The notes below the pieces were generated by a model. The model was not told where the DNA came from. It saw only the letters and a list, made by a program, of their open reading frames with translations, and ran no database searches. Both the position numbers and the translations under genes were made by a program. Positions 24,889 to 37,800 of a stretch of DNA of 64,000 nucleotides are shown here, piece by piece; within the stretch, counting starts at the first letter, position 1, and each line of letters begins with the position of its first letter. The DNA is taken from assembly GCA_028015205.1 (NCBI GenBank), contig JAPWFG010000020.1, positions 186,001-250,000 on the forward strand, in the 5' to 3' direction. Origin of the DNA: Mytilisepta virgata. Lineage: Eukaryota > Mollusca > Bivalvia > Mytilida > Mytilidae.

Positions 24889-25760
24889 TACTTCATGTTT
24901 GAGTATGTTGATTTGTTAACATTATTTTTGATATCTTTAGAAATTGAGAATGTTGCTTTTATTGTCTTATACTAAAAAAATATATTTTAGGTGACATCGC
25001 TTTCTAATTTTTCATAAAGGTCAGAAAATATTTCGTTATTTACAATAAGAAATACATTTGAAAATCAATTAGGACAAAAGATGCAACTGAAAAGCTATAA
25101 TTTAGTAATTGCCTGGTATTTAAGGTTTGTTTTATGGATATCATTTTTGTCAATACAATATTTTAAGGAAAAACCTATTCATAACACTAAAGACCTTAGT
25201 ATTGCTGAGTATGTAGGTCTTCTTGACCTAGTTTTGAGATTTTACTCTTGCCATTTCAAATTTCTCAAGATGAAGAACCGGAATGAAAATGTTATGCACT
25301 TGCTTTTTGAATTTACCCAGTGTACTGTGTAGTATAAGTTTAATAGATGCTTAGCATATTACGTATTACGCATTTAACTTCTTCTTTACTATACGTTGAA
25401 TGAAACACTGCCTGAAAAACTTGCATTAATTCAGCAAGTCGAAAAATCTTCCCATTGAATTTTAATGTTACACACTGTTCTACCTTATTGAAATCTGTAA
25501 TGACAATTACATAATTCAATATATTTTCAGTTTGATTTCCACCAAATGTCAACTTCATTTTAAACAGGAAATTAAAATCGACGATTTGGATTATAACATA
25601 GTACATTTGTATTTGTGTTCAATACTGAAGGATATTAGGAAATCAAGTAATATTTGGAGTCAGCATCATTTACTTGAATGATAGATAACTTCAATGCATT
25701 ACATGTTTATTGTACTCGATAAAAGTTTAAATGTTTGTTCTACATTTCTATAACTACTAT
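24889..25760. other. Convergent spacer between genes A and B
   Basis: AT-rich 872-bp spacer holding the two 3' UTRs, tail to tail. On the plus strand I saw no AATAAA for gene A. Small frames at 25081 and 25340 have no recognisable features. Confidence 0.6.
25706..25711 (-). promoter_or_regulatory. Poly(A) signal of gene B
   Basis: TTTATT on the plus strand reads AATAAA on the minus strand, 50 bases past the gene B stop codon. Confidence 0.65.
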
Positions 25761-25814
25761 TCATCGGGTTCTTCCTATTCCGGGATGCTCAAGACACCCA
25801 AGCATATTTTCTAT
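25761..25814 (-). CDS. Gene B exon 20, last codons and stop
   Basis: Acceptor TATTTTCAG, phase 0, 17 codons (IENMLGCLEHPGIGRTR) and TGA. It is 2.8 kb from exon 19; another small exon between them cannot be excluded. Confidence 0.7.
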   Translation of the reverse strand: MENMLGCLEHPGIGRTR

Positions 25815-28800
25815 CTGAAAATAAAATGCACAAAAATATATACATGTGTAATATAAAAGCGTTGAAGGAATTTCTGTATGATATTTTCAAAATAGGTCAT
25901 AAAAACCAAAAACAGAAATTTCTCACTACTGAAGAGTTTAATCACTGAGAAAAAGAGAAAACGTCAAAGATTGATTTTGATCTTGGTATGCTTTAGATGC
26001 ATTTTGATACCAATATTTTTGGGGGACCATGTATGATAGTAGTTCACTTTTAAGTCCAGTGGATGAACACAACTTTTAAGTAATTTCAAATATATGTCCT
26101 CTCGCTCAATTCAAAGTATTAACATTATGTATGGTTACTCAAATCTGAGTCAAATATTTAGCCTCCCGCTTAGAAAAAGCAAAGAACATATTTGGTCAAA
26201 TGTTATTCTAAGAGGAAAGAATAATTGTGTAAAATAAAAAACGAAGAAAAAATCCACTCTCCAAATTGAACAGTCCACAAATGTACAACTAGTGGTAATC
26301 GTACGATCTTCAATGAGTGGGAAGCCCCATCCATGTGGCGAACCCTACATGGCCCAGACAAAATAACCAGTTGTATAAATGAATGAAAAAACAGAGCATC
26401 CAATCCTTAGATAAGATTGAGAGACTTAAGAATGTAAAACGAGGGTACATGCCAATGACCTGACTTGAGACAGGTCATTGATTTGCGTTGGAATTAAGCT
26501 AGTAGCCCCTTTTATTAATGACCAAAGGGAACAATAAAAACAAATTGATACACAGTTAAATTCAACAGGAAATGTATCTGACCCATTAGAAAATTGCCTC
26601 AACATTAATGTACATCAACAAGAATGACAAGAAAAACAGGTATAAACTATGAATGCTCGTAGATACTGAAGGCAAGCGCGGGATCTAAATACTGTTGACA
26701 AAATTCTCAGACTAATTTTATCAGTAGCAATACTTCCAAGCGGATTTCATATTGCAACATAAAGGACTACTTTTGTCCAGCAAGATCGTGTACAATGCAT
26801 AACAGTAATGAAATATAATGATTTAGCAATTATATAAAGATCGAAAAAAGATCTAAGATCTAATAATATAATGGTTGATATTCGATAACAGTACATGTTT
26901 GTTTGATGTAGTTTTTTTGTTGATGCGAGATTCAATAGTTAATAAACTAACGTCATTAAAATCTACTTACCACTGGAAGGTAGTTCCTCCTGTACATTTA
27001 TAAAATCATTTTTCTAAAATACAAGATATTAGGAAATGATTCAAAATATCAATGAAAATGTTTATGTCGACGTGCAAATGAAATGTATATTGATAGCAGT
27101 TTTAACTTGCAGTGCTTTACGTGTTTACATTAAATGTGTAGTGTTTGTCTTCAACTGTTCACGTACGTTCTTTTTAAGAGGTATTTTTTATGTTTTACAT
27201 ATTATTTGTTAGAATTAATTAAGGAATAGTAAAGTATGCTTCCATAGTTTCCTTTATTGAGCCTTTGAAAACAACCTTTGGAAATCTTTGACCATAATTC
27301 CTACCTCTGCCTTAGGCCTTCATTTAGTATTCTAAAATGAAACAGTTGTTTAAGTTATGTTGAGTTTTTCAATAAAGTATTTTAATGTTTTAGAATGTTT
27401 ACCAATGTTTCTGAACAAAACAAGGTACCAAAGATATGCCTTGTGATAAGGCCTACTCAATTAGTGGTGTGAAAGCATAGAAAAAACCTCCCACTTGATA
27501 AACTAAATTATGTTTTTCTTGAGCAAATTCACCAGTGTTGCTGAACTAAAAAAGGTTCACAAAGATATGCCTATCTGGTATCGGGTAAAGATGAGGTTTA
27601 TTTTGTCAACAACACACTGATCTAACAAAAAGTACTCTGAGACTGATGTTGTTAACACACATGAATTTCTCATCGACAACATCTTTGTTGACTTTGGAGG
27701 ACAGGTTTTTCAACAGACGATCAATATTCAAATGGGGACAAACTGTGCGCCGATTTTGACCGGCCTCTTCTTTTCATATAGGCTACTGCATCGGAAAGAA
27801 GAAACTAGCACAGTCCTTTGATTTGAGTTTCCGCTGTATAGATGATGTTCTGTCACCTAATAATGCTACCTTTTAAGGATTACCTACATCTCATCTATCC
27901 TATTCTGATTCATGTGTAGATTTGTATTTGTACGTAGATATAACACCCGATTGAATTCAAAACTTTATTACAAACTTTATATATGCAATGACTTTCTCGA
28001 CAAGGCGAAATTGTTGTCACATAAACTTTTAATCTCTGTTAATTTCATCACTTCAAAAATGTTAGATCAGCATCACCAATTGATTGGCCAATACGAAGTT
28101 TCTATCTCACGTATGACACAAGATACCTTCAGTTAGATTTCACGTCATTCTGGAATTGATACGGACTTGAAACTTTACTGGCAATAAGACGGATGCCGTT
28201 GAAGGAGCAGGACAAGCACACCCTTCCGGATCACATGATGTCACTCTCGGTTTTCGTAGGAGTTCACATTGCTAGTTTCTGTGCTGTCTTGTTCTATTTT
28301 TGTTTAGTTTATCGTGTTTTTAATTCCTCCGTTTATATATTTATCCTTGTGGCGTTTGTTTGTTGTGTTCAATTCTCATGACTTTGTCTTTTCCTTTGAT
28401 TTCGAATGTACGGCTTTCATCGCTGTTTTGTAGCTTCGCTATTGTTTTCCCGATATTTACACAAATGTTGTAATAAAACTTTCATATTGCTGATTTTTTT
28501 TTTCATTTTTAATGACTGGGATACGACAATACTGATAATTATACTTAATAAATATAAACATTTGAATATTATTCCTTGATTTTAGTGGTCTTTGCTTACC
28601 GTTTTATTCCTTTTAGCTGTCCTTTCGGTATTAGCAAATGTTCTTTGTGTTGAGGTCAATTTCTTCCTCTTCTCGGTAAAACTCTTCCTGATCTAAGATA
28701 AGAAAACAAGTTTGGTTGATTTATTCGGTCCTAAGACGGTTACGAGCTTTCATTGCCATATTCGTGTGCCTTTCATTTAATTTGAATTCATACTGAACAA

Positions 28801-31800
28801 AAATATCCAAAGAGTACTAAGGAAAATGCAGGTTGAAATGATACAGTAAAACAATGCAAAAGAAACAAAATGGCTACGTTAAGCAAGCCACCCTACATAT
28901 ACATGTAAATTCAAAAACAATATTGAAAACAGTACTCATATTAGATGACAAAATGACTTCAGCATAAGACATCATATTTTTAGCTCAACTGTGAGCTATT
29001 TCTATCACTTGGCAACAATGATCCTTGGTTGGTCCTTCAGAAATATATGGCAATGATCCTGCCGCCATTCAAGATGGCCACAAGAGCCGAAAATAGTTTA
29101 ACATAGGATCTTGTGTGAATAGTCACCTAAAATTCTTCTTGTCTGAAACCAGAGAGCAATTTGCAATCAAGTTTGCCACACCCGGTGAGATAATTGTAAC
29201 TTCACTTGACAGCAATGTTCCAGACTGCCAACCAAGATGGCCATAGTCGAATAATTTATTCTGCTTTTAGTCTCTAAATGATATCCAGGTTTCGTGACAG
29301 AGGCTCCTGAGACCTTCTAGTTTAGTAAAAGAGACACATATGTTTCAAATGTAAATACATGCATTTTCTATTTTTCTGCTAAAACATACCAGCTTTGCAC
29401 TGGCGTTTGAAAGATTTATTCTTTTGCAGATATTTATTTGAAGCCGTCCGTAATGTAGAACTTTTTTTAGAATAATTACAAGAATGAAGCATTATGGACA
29501 TATTTTGTTGATTGATCTGAATATATACAAATTTTGATTATTAGGTGATTTGTGATAGATATCGAATCCGTACTTGGCAATTGCATAGTGAAAATATGGT
29601 TTCTCGAAACTGATATATTATACAACTTACTTCCTCATTACATATACAGTGGAAGAAGAAAATCATCATTCCCTATAAAAAAAACAATTAAGAATTACTA
29701 ATATGCTTTATAATACAGTCTAGCGTTTTATTATTCATCATAACAAATCTAAAAGAATCTTAGTTTTATCGAAGAAAACTTACAAACTTCAAAATGTAAA
29801 TAAGGATGCACATGTACCACAAACATGTCCTTCTCTGATCCATGCTTAAAATATGAATTCACGGAAATTTTGTAGTCTGGACATTGGGGCATATACCAGA
29901 GCATAAAAGTATGCAATGTATAAATCTTCTGATTTACTGCTGTTTTACTCATTTTAAATTATGTTCCATATTATATGTCATGTTCAGTGAATCTTTTCGA
30001 TGGAGTTGAAAGTCACCTGACGATAATTAAAAACAAGTGAAATATATTAGGTTGTATTCCAAATAGCATACAATTTTAAAGAAGACTTACCTGTAGAGAG
30101 TTCCCGATAACAAACAGATAATGAAATGCACTGTGTAAAGGTACAAGAATACTCAGAAGCCAAGTAATGCCTAAAAGAGGCAGAAGAAACAACATTGCTC
30201 GTATACTCGCTCTGAAAGACAAACAAGACAAGTAAATTTGTTGTTACGTCCATGACGTTTTTTAAACTAAGAAGAAATTATCGATATTCGTTAGTGTTGT
30301 AGTCTCACTTTTGTAAAACAAAAACAATTAAAGAAAGTAAAAAAAAATAAAATGTGTTTCATATTAAATACCGAAATAAATGAATCTGTAGTTTCAGCTA
30401 AATGGTAGTAGTGTCATTCATATTTTTTTTTTATATATTAAGCCATCACTTACTATAAACAAACAATTCTATATACAACAGGGTACACCATTATACCCTT
30501 GACACCTTGGATAGCTTTAGAAAGAATGAAAAAAGGTAATTCTATACCTGACTTTAGCAATTTCTGACTTCTTGGAATTTGACTGGAGGGACAGGAATAC
30601 TTTGATTACTAGTCCCAGAACAAAAACGTTAAACTACAAAGAAAACGAAATTAGCCGTTAATTTTAACTCTCATTGTACATTAGCAAGTTTAGTTGTACG
30701 GTGTTCTTTGAATAAAGGTTCAAATACATAAAGGTATCTGCTTATAAGTGTTTTTTTTTCTACTGTGCATTTACCCAAAATCTCTTTTACTCTACAAGAA
30801 ATTTTAAAGCTAATATAGTGATAATCTGATGATAACGTTTCTGTCTGTTAGTTTTACAATACATTACCATAATTATAAGCAGCATTGGTCCCATGAAAGC
30901 CCAAATGAGGCCATCATCTGTTGACAACCAACAACTGAAAATAAAATAGTGGAACTAATATTTTGTATGACAGAACTGATAAGTAAATGACTTTTAAATC
31001 AATATTTTTTTCTCTTGATTTCTCTATACATACCGTATTCATCAACCCGAGTACCCTATATCACCCTGATGGGTGATATAGGTCGAGGGTTGTTACGGCA
31101 GGTGATACACATTTTTACACGTAATATTCGCTTTATCATATATTTCAACAAGTATTAGCCAATAGCCATTTGACTTTCTGGTGGACTTTTTTTGGAAAAT
31201 TATTATTTCTTTTCGGTCCCAATTTTGTTCTGAATAAAGAATAAAATATAAAACAAAGAAATTTATTTAACATTTACAAGAAAAGCATGTTCAGTTTTAT
31301 ATTAGTTTCAAATTCAATCAATGTCTTGACTTCATTTTCTTTGGCGAGCAAATTCTTAAATTTGTTTACATCAAAGTTAGTTTTCCTCGCGGTATTTTTG
31401 TTCCTCATAGACTTAACGAAATGTTGTGTGTTGGGCATCATTGCGTTCGATTATACGGTCCTCCAATTGCAATATTTCCTCAGCAAGGCTGTTGAGGGTC
31501 CTTTCGCCCATTTCAATTTAATCATGGTTGCCATGATCCTCTGCTTCCTTTGTGAAGCTGAAGTCACCCGAGTTGTTCCGCATTATGATGTCATGTTCGG
31601 AAAAGGGGTGCGATAAAGGGTATTTGATAAATTGTAAGCCATGCGATAAAGGGTGTGTGATAAAGGTTCGACGTTAGAGGCGAGAATATAGGTAGTTGAG
31701 TAGCATGGTAATCATATATTCAAAATTTATGATAAATACTAAATATACGATAAATATGTATACGACGCACTTTGAAAGGGGGTCAACTTAATATAAATAA

Positions 31801-34800
31801 TGATATTGTACTCTTACCAGACGTTTCTGAGGGAACAAGCAATTAATATATATGTGAGGGGGTAGGGAAGGAATTTTAGAGAAAAAATGCAGGCTTCAAA
31901 ATAGTGTGGAAAAATAGACTGGATCCAAAAACGTCGTGAAAAATGACAATTGAATATTTTCTGGAACCAACTAAGAGAAAATTTGAGAAAAATGATGAAC
32001 CGACCCCTTCCCCCCCCCCCCCCCAAAAAAAAAATATCCAGTCTCTTGGATGCTATGGAAAATATGGAAATGTTTTATTATTTATGCTACAAAATCATAA
32101 TTTACGTAATGTTTCATAATTTATTCATTTTCAAATACAATAGTAATTAGACTATGAACCTTTACATGTTATCAAATTTTAAAAGTCATATCCTTTATGT
32201 AAAAAGTTGCTAAAAATATACACTGTAATATATATTTAGTCAATGTCCATGCATTTATACTAAAACAACTTTTCTGATGCTGATTTTGATGCACTTCATA
32301 TGTATAATTCTGCTTTTTATTTCTCGGCAATAATGATCAAGGCCTAAACTGCGGGCAATCCAAACGATAGTTCAGCAGCAATTAACCAACACATTGTAGA
32401 CCAAACGGTTGGAAAAATATTACGTTTTCACTAAATTAGTGTCCTCTCGTTTCATAGGTTAATGAATTTCATGTGCACTGGTCTTCATACAACGAAACGT
32501 TCCCTATATGTATGACCAATCCGACACAAAATGATCAGACTTGTGACTGATACATGTAGATGTATGATTAGCTATTGTAATTGAGTATACAGCCCCAACA
32601 GTCAACCTAATTCAATGGCATAATTACACAATGTATATATATATATATGTATACGTTAGACAATGTTATATTTATAAACCTGTTTCTTTCGCCATCACCG
32701 TAATTCGGGAACTCTGCTCCAACAGATATGATGACTATTACCAAAGGAATACCCCAACCAAGGCAACAATATTTCATTCTCATATCTCCATGGTTATAAA
32801 GTCCACGTGTACATGACAGGTATAAGGCAATTCCTTCAACCAACATCCATGTAAATGATGACAGGAAGAAATAATGCATGGTCATTGCAACCACTTTACA
32901 AGCAACCTATTACAAAAATGGTATTTTAGAATCGGGAGAGATTGATTTTTACCTATTTTGCTTTACTTGCTGTGACATACATTTATGTTTTGAATACTAT
33001 TTTGATATTGCAGGAAGATCTGGTTTATCATTAAAAGTCTTCCACTGTCCTCTGAATAATGACTAATTTTGTTCGTGTGCCGATAAAGCGAACAACATAC
33101 ACAAAACTGGAAAATTCCTTCCGATGATGGACACTTACAAATCTTTACGTTTATTTTCTTACAAAATTCATAGTAAGTTACCATTTAAGTTCAAATAACT
33201 CTTCTCTACTATAACATGTTCGATGCATTGAATATAAATATTTTTCCAAAAAATCATTATTGGTGCAAAGACACTTTTTGGAAATTTATTATTTTTTTTA
33301 GGTCCCAGTTTTGTTCTGAATAAAGAATAAAATATAAAACAAAGAAATTAATTAAACACTTACAAGAAAAGCAAATTCATGTTTTATATTAGTTTCAAAT
33401 TCAATCAATGTCTCGAAGTTCATTTTCTTTTAACATAAATATTTTTACAACGGTTTCTATGTACACTATATGTATATTTCCACAATTTAAAGGAGAAATG
33501 ATGAAGATCTGAAATAACAATCAAAATATTGCAGGACGGGTCAAACTCAAAATAAACAAAAAGCCCAAAATACATGTAACTAACGACTAAGCTTTGCCTT
33601 AGGAATACACTGCTTTATTTCCAAAACTAAATAATTTTACAACAGTTAATTTCACGTCAATTTTTAATATCATATATGATATCATTTATAGCAATGACCC
33701 TTACTAATGAAAATCTTAAATAAATCTGATGGAAAGATTCGATACATTTCTTTCGTCTACTTTTATTAATAATGGCGACTAGTATGTTAACCAAATGACC
33801 ACAGAAGCAAAACATAAACCTTTTTGGTGGAAATTAAATTTTAAATTAGTAATCATGGTTAAGTGAAGGTAGAGATATTTCACTATATGTTCTGATGCTC
33901 AACGGCTAATATATTATTCCGGTGTTATATGGTTAGTTTCTCACAAGGCAGTTAGTGCAATTAATCGTTTCCTGCCCTATTTGCCTTATGCACCTTATTT
34001 CAGTGTTATTTGGAGGAATTTATAATTTACCTCATTGCCTACTGCGTCATCAGAAGCAACCAAAACCAACTGTCCCAATAATAAAGCAATAGATAAGTTA
34101 CCATGAATCATGATGGTCTCTCTAAACATAAGTCTGAAAATGAATTCATCAAAAAGCCATTTAAATAAAGAGGACAAATATATATACCTAAGGAGCAAAC
34201 CAAAAAACGCAATTCATTAGACAGACAAACGAACAACCACAAGCACAACAAATAAATACTGAAAGCTAAAACACAATGAACAACACGAACTCCTATAAAA
34301 ACTAGGGGTGAACTCAGGTGCTAAGGAAGTATGATTATTTAAAATAAATATTTTTCCACATATACAGGTCAATTTTTTTCACCGATTTAGTAAAAGAAAA
34401 AGTCCAAATCACTTTAAACATTAATAAGAGGAAATTTATGTCTCTTAGTTCTTTTTATTTAAAATATTTTAGTTGAAGCATAACTAAATTAATATTAGTC
34501 TAATAAAATTCTTAGACGTTAAACAACAATTCAGTCATCCATCCAAACTTCTTATACACAGGATTGAATGAATATATCCGGTAGAATGTTTCTGAGAAAA
34601 GAATTTTGAATGCAATTTTGAATGCAAACTCGAACTGATAAAACATGAAAATAACCTAACAAAAAAATGCTTACTTCAAGTATGCAAATGCTACAATGGT
34701 CATTCCGAGACAGGTTATTGAAATACTACATCCAATAGTAGTCATTATTATCAACACATTTTCTTGTTTAACTGACACCTACAATTAAGAAAAAAACGCA

Positions 34801-37800
34801 CAAGGGTGAATAACTGGAATATTATATCAAAATGCTGAAACAGGTTTTAGATTTTTTTGTAATGGTATTCCATGTATCTTTTATCTCTAGCATCTGCTAT
34901 ATGTACATTGCAAATATCAGCAATGCTAATTTATAATAATTTATAATTTGTTTCTTGAAATAGACTATGAGGGACGTTTGAAGACAAAAATTTATGACAA
35001 ACGTGATGACTTCAACTTTCCTATTGTTAATTTTCCCTTCTTAAGTAGCTATATACCAGCATCGCCTGCATATGGCGTCTACGTTTCTCAGCTTATCCGA
35101 TTTTCAAGGGCATGCGTGAGTTACCCTGACTTTCGACAGAGAGGATTGCTGCTGTCACAAAAGCTTCTTAACCAGGGTTTTATCAGGGATAAGTTGATGT
35201 CATCACTTAAGAAATTTTACGGTCGTCATCATGAATTGATTGACCATTACAGTGTTCCAATATCTAAGATGATGTTGGACCTGTTTCCACTGTCGTAACC
35301 TTTCATGTGCCTCCACCGATTTGTGACTTCCACCGGATTGACTTTGTTGAACTTCACGACGGGTGCCGTATACGGAGCAGGAACTGCTTACCCTTCCGGA
35401 GCACCTGGGTTCACTCCTGGTTTTTATAAGAGTTCGTGCTGTTCACTGTTTTTAGTTTTCAGTGTTTATTTGTTGTGCTTGTGGTTGTTCGTTTGTCTTC
35501 CCGGGTTTGTCTGTCCACTGGATTACGTTTTTTGATTGCTCCTTAGGTATATTTGTCCCTTTTATAATATAGATCATCTTGTGAAGTGCATTGATGTGTT
35601 ACAGAAACTCTAAGATGAGTAGGAAAAATCTATCCACTTAAGATTCTTTTGCATCATGCTGAAACTTAAAATGCAGAACAGTTTAATATAAAAAAATCAT
35701 ATAAAAAATGTGATAATAAATTAAGAATACTTTCAATTTTTATTGTTTATCACCATATGCATAATACTGTTACTCACTGGTTCATTGTCATCAAAATACA
35801 AGACTAGGACAGCAAAATTAGTCAGGTGGTCAAACATACACGTGGTATGAGTATCATTTTTTTCTAGTACAGTTCCTCCATCCGACGCCCATCCTCTATA
35901 TAAAGCAGATCTAGATCAATTACAAGTTTCCTTAAAGTGTATTGAGCAAATTAGCATGTTAAAGCGCAATAACAACAAATAGAACGCAAATAAACGCACT
36001 TGTTTAAAACTTTCAATATTTCATATAAAAAATTTACGTTCAACTCTGGCAGGCAAAACTGACTTTCCTCCATTTTGGCTAATATTCTTACCCCCGTGTG
36101 GTTGCATTGCTCAAAATAGTTTGGTTATATTACTTTTGGCTTTCTAAAGTTTTGGTCACAACAGAACCCGATAAAGGTTAATCGAGAAACACCAATTGTA
36201 CGCAAATGCATTTGGTGGACTGCCTTTATTCATATAATGAGTTTTTTTTTTGTTTTTTTGTTTTTTTGTTTTGTTTTTTTGTTCTTGATCTTGACACTTT
36301 TACAGTTTCGTATCACAAAAGGCATGATGCATGTCAAAGATCTGGTATCACTCCATTTCGAGTTCGATCACTTTCGTGCCCTCTGTCTTATTACAGCCGT
36401 ATTATAGTTTTGGGCTAATGATTCGACTTTCCTTTATTATTTTACTGTCAAGGGATTATTATCAAGAACAAACCATTTACCCATAAGCTTAATTTTACAT
36501 GCATGACAAGTAGTTCGTTTTTATGTAAAACAAATATGACACAGAAAACAGACTGAATCTGTTCACAAATACATAATACGGTATAATAACCATATATCAC
36601 TCACGTGTGATTGAAATTCCAATATGTGCATATACGTCGTTTCTCTCGCTGCGTGTATGAAAAAATATGCAAGAAGAAACAACATTAGAAAAAATGTATA
36701 TCATAGTAATTTCTATCCAAACATTTGATTATCATAATAGTATGTAATACTTTGCTCCGGTTACTTTGGAGATGTTGTCTCTTAGATATACGTTCAATTT
36801 CATATTAACATGCAATTCGAATATACTGGAGAATGCAGTGTTGTAATCTGTGGTTTGCGTTTTTGGTATATCGATTAACCAACTCTAAGTTTAAACATAA
36901 TCTGTAGTTGTAATTATTTGAAAAAGGGTGTGGTTGATTAATTCCTGACATAAAATCTCAAAATAAACATGACGAAGGCATAGGAACAAAGCTTTTATTG
37001 GTGTTCTTCATTTTATTATTGGCAAGTCAATACATGCCAACAGATTTTCCAAACATAAACTTAGGTATCCTCAAATATCTGTAACATAATGAAATACAAG
37101 ACACAAAAATAGAGAAGTCCTGTCCCCAACATTAAGGTATAATTTCTCCCTTATTTCTATTACCATGTATTGAAATGTATACGGACAATAGTTGAAGACC
37201 AGGGTTTAACTATTTATATTTTTTAAAGTCCATATTTGCAATATGGATGGAAATAATGAAATAGGGCATAAGGTACAATAATTCATTATGTTTTACCCTC
37301 TTTATGTCTGTTGGTAATGTTATAATAATGGCGCCTTTCTCTTGGACATGTAATGGATTTGGTACAGTCTTGTTCGCCTCCTCAATTGAAACTCCTACTA
37401 CATTACTGCATATTTCAGCTCCAACAAAATTCCCCATTCCTCCCAAATTATTTCCAACCGTCCTTTGATAAACAATAGTTGAAACTCTCACTGAAATTAC
37501 GAACATTTGGTTAATTTCACCACTCCAACAATTTTACTGTCGTCGTCATGAATTGATTTGCTGATACGAAATTTTATCTCACATAAGAGACTAGATTTCA
37601 CGTCGTTCTGGAAGTACACCTCCCCAGACTTGACACTTCACTTGATTTTACTCACTGGCAATGTGACGAGTGCCATTAAAGGAGCAGGATATGCCTAGCC
37701 TTCCGGAGCACCTGATGTCACTCCCAATTTTTATTGGATGTTCACATTGCTAGTGCTTTATTTTCTTTGCTGTTTAGTTTATTATGTTTTATTATTCTTT

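Noticed and set aside
26203..26480. Possible gene near GAAGCCCCATCCATG
   Set aside because: Short frames only; the text resembles the degraded dispersed repeat also hinted at 46555-46790.
29749..29952. Minus frame between gene B exons 17 and 18
   Set aside because: Joining it would break TM7, which reads directly from NSLQ to GMMIFFF.
31287..31616. 109-codon plus frame with hydrophobic residues
   Set aside because: It overlaps the 160-bp repeat. The minus strand gives a better but broken frame (GDFSFTKEAEDHGNH), so it is more likely a repeat remnant than a membrane protein.
37491..37506. Met codon at 37506 as a gene start
   Set aside because: The Met lies in the intron before the acceptor TTTCAG; the exon is internal.
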